Below are positions 6,351 through 9,529 of a stretch of DNA of 9,529 nucleotides, piece after piece (the first letter of the stretch is position 1; every line of letters begins with the position of its first letter). A program made the position numbers and the translations under genes. The notes under the pieces were generated by a model, which was given only the letters and a program-made list of their open reading frames with translations, was not told where the DNA came from and made no database searches. The DNA lies in contig CAJMNU010000053.1 in assembly GCA_905214855.1 (NCBI GenBank), positions 1 to 9,529 of the forward strand. Direction: 5' to 3'. The DNA is from an uncultured bacterium. GTDB taxonomy: Bacteria > Bacillota > Clostridia > Lachnospirales > Lachnospiraceae.

Positions 6351-6379
6351 TTGCACTTTCAAGTCAACAGATGTACAAT
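6351..6379 (+). promoter_or_regulatory. Sigma-A promoter of the thiamine operon
   Basis: TTGCAC (6351-6356) and TACAAT (6374-6379) are good -35 and -10 matches with an exact 17-nt spacer. Transcription would begin near 6386, about 35 nt before the TPP aptamer, which is where a riboswitch promoter should lie. Confidence 0.7.
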
Positions 6380-6419
6380 GAAAGTCACAAACAGATAATT
6401 ATAAAAAATTCACACAAAT

Positions 6420-6517
6420 ACAGGGGAGCTTGAAGACATTCACTGTCTGGACAGGCTGAGAGGAAGGTATGACCTTCGACCCTTTACCTGATGCGGATAA
6501 TGCCGCCGTAGGAAGTC
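6420..6517 (+). ncRNA. TPP riboswitch (THI-box) aptamer
   Basis: The conserved THI-box core is clear: GGGGAGC (6423-6429), GGCTGAGAGG (6454-6463), GACCCTTTACCTGATG (6478-6493) and GCGGATAATGCCGCCGTAGG (6493-6512). Visible helices are AGACA/TGTCT (P3), an accessory GAAGGT/ACCTTC hairpin (6463-6477), GCGG/CCGC (P5) and CCT/AGG (P4), with GGG/CCC closing P2. The CTGAGA segment holds the pyrimidine ring and the GATAATGCC segment the diphosphate side. The outermost P1 helix is hard to pair in this sequence. Position before thiM fits control of thiazole salvage: TPP should switch the operon off through the terminator at 6542-6575. Confidence 0.96.
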
Positions 6518-6541
6518 AAACCAGAAAGTTCTTTTATTTTG

Positions 6542-6575
6542 CAGGGGATGACCGCGGAGGCTGTCCCCTGTTTTT
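6542..6575 (+). terminator. Riboswitch-controlled intrinsic terminator
   Basis: CAGGGGAT (6542-6549) pairs with GTCCCCTG (6563-6570), seven Watson-Crick pairs and one G.U, and TTTTT (6571-6575) follows at once. It lies 24 nt after the aptamer and 34 nt before thiM. The 3' arm is also fully complementary to ACAGGGGA at the start of the aptamer (6420-6427), which offers an antiterminator pairing when TPP is absent. Confidence 0.85.
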
Positions 6576-6609
6576 GTACTGTTATTGCGTACTTTAAGGA
6601 GGAACTGAT

Positions 6610-7431
6610 ATGTTTGAATCTATTTTTAACAATGTAAGAATTTCCACACCTCTGATCCACAACATTACAAACTATGTCACAGTAAATGATTGCGCTAACA
6701 TACTTTTAGCATGTGGTGCCTCTCCGATCATGGCAGATGATATCGAAGAAGCTGCTGAGATCACTAGCATTTGTAGCGGTTTAAACATCAATATCGGTAC
6801 TTTGAATCAACGCACGATTGCTTCTATGTTTGCCGCAGGCAAAACTTCCAACTCACTCCATCATCCTGTTGTATTAGACCCAGTTGGTGCAGGAGCTTCC
6901 AAACTTCGCACAGAAACAGCGCTTAAACTTTTAAATGAAGTTCAATTCACAGTAATCCGTGGAAATATCTCAGAAATCAAAACACTTGCGATTGGAACTG
7001 GCACGACGAAAGGTGTGGATGCCGATGTGGCAGATAAAGTCACAGAAGACACACTTTCTGAAGCAGTCGCTTTTGCAAAATCATTCTCTGCTCAGACAGG
7101 CGCAATCATTGCAATCACTGGAGCAATCGATATTGTTGCTGACTCCCAGAAAGCATATTGCATCCGCAATGGACATCCTATGATGTCCTCCATAACCGGA
7201 ACTGGATGCCAACTCTCTGCCATAACAGCTGCATTTGTAACAGCGAATCCTAGCGAACCTCTAAAAGCCGCTGCTGCCGCTGTCTGTGCTATGGGACTTG
7301 CCGGTGAAATTGCTCATGAACGCTTGACACCTATGGATGGAAATTCTTCTTATCGTAATTATATCATTGATGCAATCTATCATCTCACACCAGAACAATT
7401 AGAGAAGGGAGCAAACTATGAAGTGCGATAA
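6610..7431 (+). CDS. thiM: Hydroxyethylthiazole kinase
   Basis: A 273-residue ribokinase-fold enzyme of normal ThiM length. It phosphorylates 4-methyl-5-(2-hydroxyethyl)thiazole with ATP, the thiazole salvage step of thiamine biosynthesis. The substrate-pocket motif PLIHNITNYVTVNDCAN (14-30) is diagnostic, DPVGAG (90-95) is the ATP/Mg region, RGN (117-119) leads into the conserved acidic segment, and GTGC (197-200) ends in the expected catalytic Cys200. A strong AAGGAGG (6596-6602) lies 7 nt before the ATG. It is the first gene after the TPP riboswitch, and its end overlaps thiE by 14 nt. Confidence 0.97.
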   Translation: MFESIFNNVRISTPLIHNITNYVTVNDCANILLACGASPIMADDIEEAAEITSICSGLNINIGTLNQRTIASMFAAGKTSNSLHHPVVLDPVGAGASKLRTETALKLLNEVQFTVIRGNISEIKTLAIGTGTTKGVDADVADKVTEDTLSEAVAFAKSFSAQTGAIIAITGAIDIVADSQKAYCIRNGHPMMSSITGTGCQLSAITAAFVTANPSEPLKAAAAAVCAMGLAGEIAHERLTPMDGNSSYRNYIIDAIYHLTPEQLEKGANYEVR

Positions 7432-8065
7432 GAAATCTATGAGACTCTATGCAGTGACAGACCGTGCATGGGTTGGAAAGCAGACATTATATGAACAGGT
7501 AGAATCTGCACTAAAAGGTGGGGCAAGTTGTATCCAATTACGCGAAAAAAAGTTAGATACAAAAGAGTTTCTTCAAGAAGCCATTGAGATCAAAGCTTTA
7601 TGTGACCAGTATCATGTCCCATTCTTTATCAATGACAATGTAGAAATCGCAATCCAATGCCATGCTGACGGCATCCATGTAGGTCAAAGCGATATGCCAG
7701 TCTCCCAAGTACGCCAATTGGTCGGAAAAGATATGATGATCGGAGTATCTGCTCACACAGTAGAGGAAGCCTTGGAAGCTGAAAAAAATGGAGCTGATTG
7801 TCTTGGTGTAGGGGCTATGTTCTCTACCACAACCAAAACAGATGCCGATCTTGTAAGCAAGGAAACACTGAAAGATATATGCCACGCAGTACAGATTCCT
7901 GTAGTAGCGATCGGAGGTATCCATGAAGGTAACATGATGCAGTTAGCTGGTTGTGGAATAGACGGTGTTGCACTTGTCAGTGCCATTTTCTCTGCTCAGG
8001 ATATTGAAAAAGAATGTCAAAAACTTCTTCAACTGTCTGAAAAAATGGTTCAGGAATCTCAGTAG
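7418..8065 (+). CDS. thiE: Thiamine-phosphate synthase
   Basis: A 215-residue TIM-barrel enzyme of normal length. It joins hydroxymethylpyrimidine diphosphate to thiazole phosphate, giving thiamine monophosphate and pyrophosphate. Motifs appear in barrel order: QLREK (40-44), INDNVEIA (71-78), HVGQSD (87-92), GVSAHT (109-114), the loop GVGAMFSTTTK (130-140) and AIGGI (164-168), then VSAI (187-190) for phosphate binding. These are the ThiE residues rather than the degenerate set of TenI, so activity is expected. The ATG at 7418 lies inside the end of thiM, with a GAAGGGAG ribosome site just upstream, so the two genes are translated together. ThiD, which makes the pyrimidine diphosphate, is not in the window. 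Confidence 0.96.
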   Translation: MKCDKKSMRLYAVTDRAWVGKQTLYEQVESALKGGASCIQLREKKLDTKEFLQEAIEIKALCDQYHVPFFINDNVEIAIQCHADGIHVGQSDMPVSQVRQLVGKDMMIGVSAHTVEEALEAEKNGADCLGVGAMFSTTTKTDADLVSKETLKDICHAVQIPVVAIGGIHEGNMMQLAGCGIDGVALVSAIFSAQDIEKECQKLLQLSEKMVQESQ

Positions 8066-8094
8066 CATATGGAAAATGGAAAGGGAATTTATAT

Positions 8095-8751
8095 ATGAAA
8101 CTATGTGGTGCAATTTTTGACTTTGATGGGACTCTCTTTGATTCTATGTCAATCTGGGATACAGCAGGAAGTGACTATCTCCGTTCTATCGGAAAAGAAC
8201 CAGAACCTCATCTTGCACAGATTCTAAAAACTATGAGTCTTTTTGAATCTGCATCCTATCTTCAAAAAACATATGACATTCCTCTCAACATAGATACCAT
8301 TATAAAAGGAATCAATCAAACCATTGAAGAGTTTTATTTTTATACCACACAACCCAAAGATGGGGTTTTAGATTTTTTGACAAAATTGCAGAAAAGGGAC
8401 GTGAAAATGTGTATCGCAACAGCTACAGACCGCTATCTGATCGAAGCTGCCTTGAAACGCTGTAAAATGGATCTGTTTTTTCAAAGTATCTTAACCTGCT
8501 CTGAACTTGAACATGGAAAAGGAGAACCGATTATTTTTGAGGAAGCCCTAAATTCTTTACATACAAAAAAAGAAGACACACTTGTTATCGAAGATGCATT
8601 TCATGCCATCAAAACCGCAAAAGAAGCTGGTTTTACAACTCTTGCCATCTTTGATGAACATGAAGAGAAACAAGAAGAAATCCGCCAGACCACAGACTTC
8701 TTCCTCTTTCGTTTTACAGAAGCAGATTCTTTTTTAGAAAAAAACACTTAA
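8095..8751 (+). CDS. HAD-superfamily phosphatase, possible thiamine-pathway phosphatase
   Basis: A 218-residue HAD hydrolase of the beta-phosphoglucomutase/phosphoglycolate phosphatase type. All four HAD motifs are present: DFDGT (9-13) with nucleophile Asp9 and acid/base Asp11, Thr109 in IATAT, Lys142 in HGKGEP, and the acidic pair Glu166-Asp167 in VIEDA. Residues of about 18-85 form a helical cap typical of subclass I. It starts 29 nt after thiE, with AAGGG (8081-8085) before the ATG and no promoter between, and is followed by a terminator, so it belongs to the thi operon. Many thiamine operons carry an unassigned phosphatase; it may dephosphorylate thiamine monophosphate or another intermediate. 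HAD enzymes are promiscuous and the sequence does not fix the substrate, so sugar phosphates remain possible. Confidence 0.85.
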   Translation: MKLCGAIFDFDGTLFDSMSIWDTAGSDYLRSIGKEPEPHLAQILKTMSLFESASYLQKTYDIPLNIDTIIKGINQTIEEFYFYTTQPKDGVLDFLTKLQKRDVKMCIATATDRYLIEAALKRCKMDLFFQSILTCSELEHGKGEPIIFEEALNSLHTKKEDTLVIEDAFHAIKTAKEAGFTTLAIFDEHEEKQEEIRQTTDFFLFRFTEADSFLEKNT

Positions 8752-8768
8752 TATAGTTCCTCCTTAAC

Positions 8769-8824
8769 ATATATGCCCATGTATTTCTTTTTTTAAAGAG
8801 ACACATGGGCATATATTTCTTTTT
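8769..8824 (+). terminator. Intrinsic terminator of the thiamine operon
   Basis: A perfect 14-bp stem joins 8769-8782 to 8803-8816, with an inner TCTTT/AAAGA helix (8786-8790 with 8795-8799) in the loop, followed by TTCTTTTT (8817-8824). The - strand has no U run beyond the stem, so it works mainly rightward, although the stem could also form the 3' end of the convergent gene ending at 8840. Confidence 0.85.
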
Positions 8825-8839
8825 GGGAAAGGATATCTA

Positions 8840-9529
8840 TTATATCTGTTCAAACATATCACTCAGTCTTTTTACAGACTGTGCAAGCTGTCTGACCCCA
8901 TCTAATACATTATCTGCATGAAATCCATTCAAAAACTGGTCTGCTTCCAATGTAAAATATCCACTATAACTAATTTGCTTTAAAGCCTTTACTACCTCCA
9001 CAAAATCAATATCCATAGAAAATGGAATCTGGTGAGAATCATAATGCCTGTCATTGTCATGGATATGAAGTGCCTGAAGTCTAGAACCCAACTTCTGTAT
9101 CATTTCAACCGCAGAAGTATTGCATCCTCTCATTTCCGCATGTCCAATATCAAGACACGCCACAAAGAAATCATCATTGACCACATCCAAATGTGCATTA
9201 AAACTATCAGGCGTTGCACAGGCAGCAAATGATGCCTGATCTTTCTTCACATCCCAATTCCACATATTTTCTGTGGCAATTTTGACCCCACACGCCTTTG
9301 CAAATGGAAGGATCTCCATAAACAGCTCTGCATTTTCCTCTGGACTCCTGTTATTGTCAGGATGGATCACACAGATCTTTCCCCCTGCCTCCGCAGTACA
9401 TTCAATCGCTCTCTCCAGATATGGTTTTACATTTTTATCAAAAGACGGAAAGGGTGCATGAGATTGATTACAATGAATACCATTATCCATTCCTATTTTT
9501 TTTAGTTGGCGCGCAAAATCCAAATATGT
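8840..9529 (-). CDS. Sugar-phosphate isomerase/epimerase family protein (xylose isomerase-like TIM barrel), C-terminal part
   Basis: The frame stays open to the right edge, with 229 codons visible, so the 5' end is missing; a TTG at 9523 is an ordinary internal codon rather than a convincing start. The family is usually 260-300 residues, so roughly 40-60 are lost. Numbering from that TTG, the fragment shows the metal-site pattern of xylose isomerase-like/AP endonuclease 2 barrels: HAPFPSFD (22-29), ATENMW (83-88) with Glu85, CLDIGHAEM (123-131) with Asp125 and His128, LHIHDND (152-158) and TLEADQ (191-196) with Glu193. Such proteins isomerise or epimerise ketoses or inositol derivatives, or cleave DNA at abasic sites; the fragment looks like the sugar type. 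No neighbour in the window shows the substrate. Transcription converges on the thiamine operon. Confidence 0.82.
   Translation of the reverse strand, partial: TYLDFARQLKKIGMDNGIHCNQSHAPFPSFDKNVKPYLERAIECTAEAGGKICVIHPDNNRSPEENAELFMEILPFAKACGVKIATENMWNWDVKKDQASFAACATPDSFNAHLDVVNDDFFVACLDIGHAEMRGCNTSAVEMIQKLGSRLQALHIHDNDRHYDSHQIPFSMDIDFVEVVKALKQISYSGYFTLEADQFLNGFHADNVLDGVRQLAQSVKRLSDMFEQI

Noticed and set aside
7598..7986. Open frames on the - strand inside thiE
   Set aside because: They are antisense to a complete ThiE with all its motifs, and no feature supports translation.

Overview
The window is ordinary-looking chromosomal DNA of an AT-rich, low-GC Gram-positive bacterium. The gene set suggests an anaerobic member of the Clostridia, perhaps Lachnospiraceae, but that placement is inference. 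Supporting signs are strong AGGAGG-type ribosome sites, short intergenic gaps, intrinsic terminators with U tails, a TPP riboswitch ending in a terminator, and an agmatinase next to carboxyspermidine genes. No mobile element, CRISPR array, tRNA or rRNA was seen.

Region 1 (2-3602, + strand) is the distal part of a polyamine operon: the 3' end of speE, speB, a carboxy(nor)spermidine dehydrogenase and a carboxy(nor)spermidine decarboxylase, closed by a strong hairpin terminator. SpeB would give putrescine from agmatine. The dehydrogenase would couple putrescine to aspartate semialdehyde, and the decarboxylase would release spermidine. SpeE is the enzyme of the other, decarboxy-AdoMet-dependent route, so two aminopropyl-transfer chemistries sit in one operon. 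A variant in which agmatine is extended first and SpeB acts last is also possible.

Region 2 (3708-5096, - strand) is a two-gene unit. An NADP(H)-type beta-hydroxyacid dehydrogenase, probably starting at GTG, is followed 57 nt later by a small stand-alone HD hydrolase with the full RelA/SpoT-Mesh1 metal-site signature. It runs convergently towards region 1, and the terminator between them looks usable from both sides.

Region 3 (5097-6285) is a divergent promoter region followed by uppP, the undecaprenyl-diphosphate phosphatase of the cell-envelope lipid carrier cycle. The uppP leader holds an inverted repeat close to the predicted transcript start.

Region 4 (6351-8824, + strand) is a thiamine salvage operon: promoter, TPP riboswitch, transcription terminator, thiM, thiE and a HAD phosphatase, then a long terminator hairpin. 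ThiM phosphorylates the thiazole alcohol and ThiE joins it to the pyrimidine diphosphate. The HAD enzyme is an unassigned phosphatase that may act on a pathway intermediate.

Region 5 (8840-9529, - strand) is the 3' part of a sugar-phosphate isomerase/epimerase-like TIM-barrel gene cut by the window end.

Nothing here is clearly a new system. The points most worth a second look are the dual-route polyamine operon, the small alarmone-hydrolase-like gene paired with an NADPH-type reductase, the uppP leader hairpin, and the repeated CAGGGGA segment that suggests how the riboswitch works.
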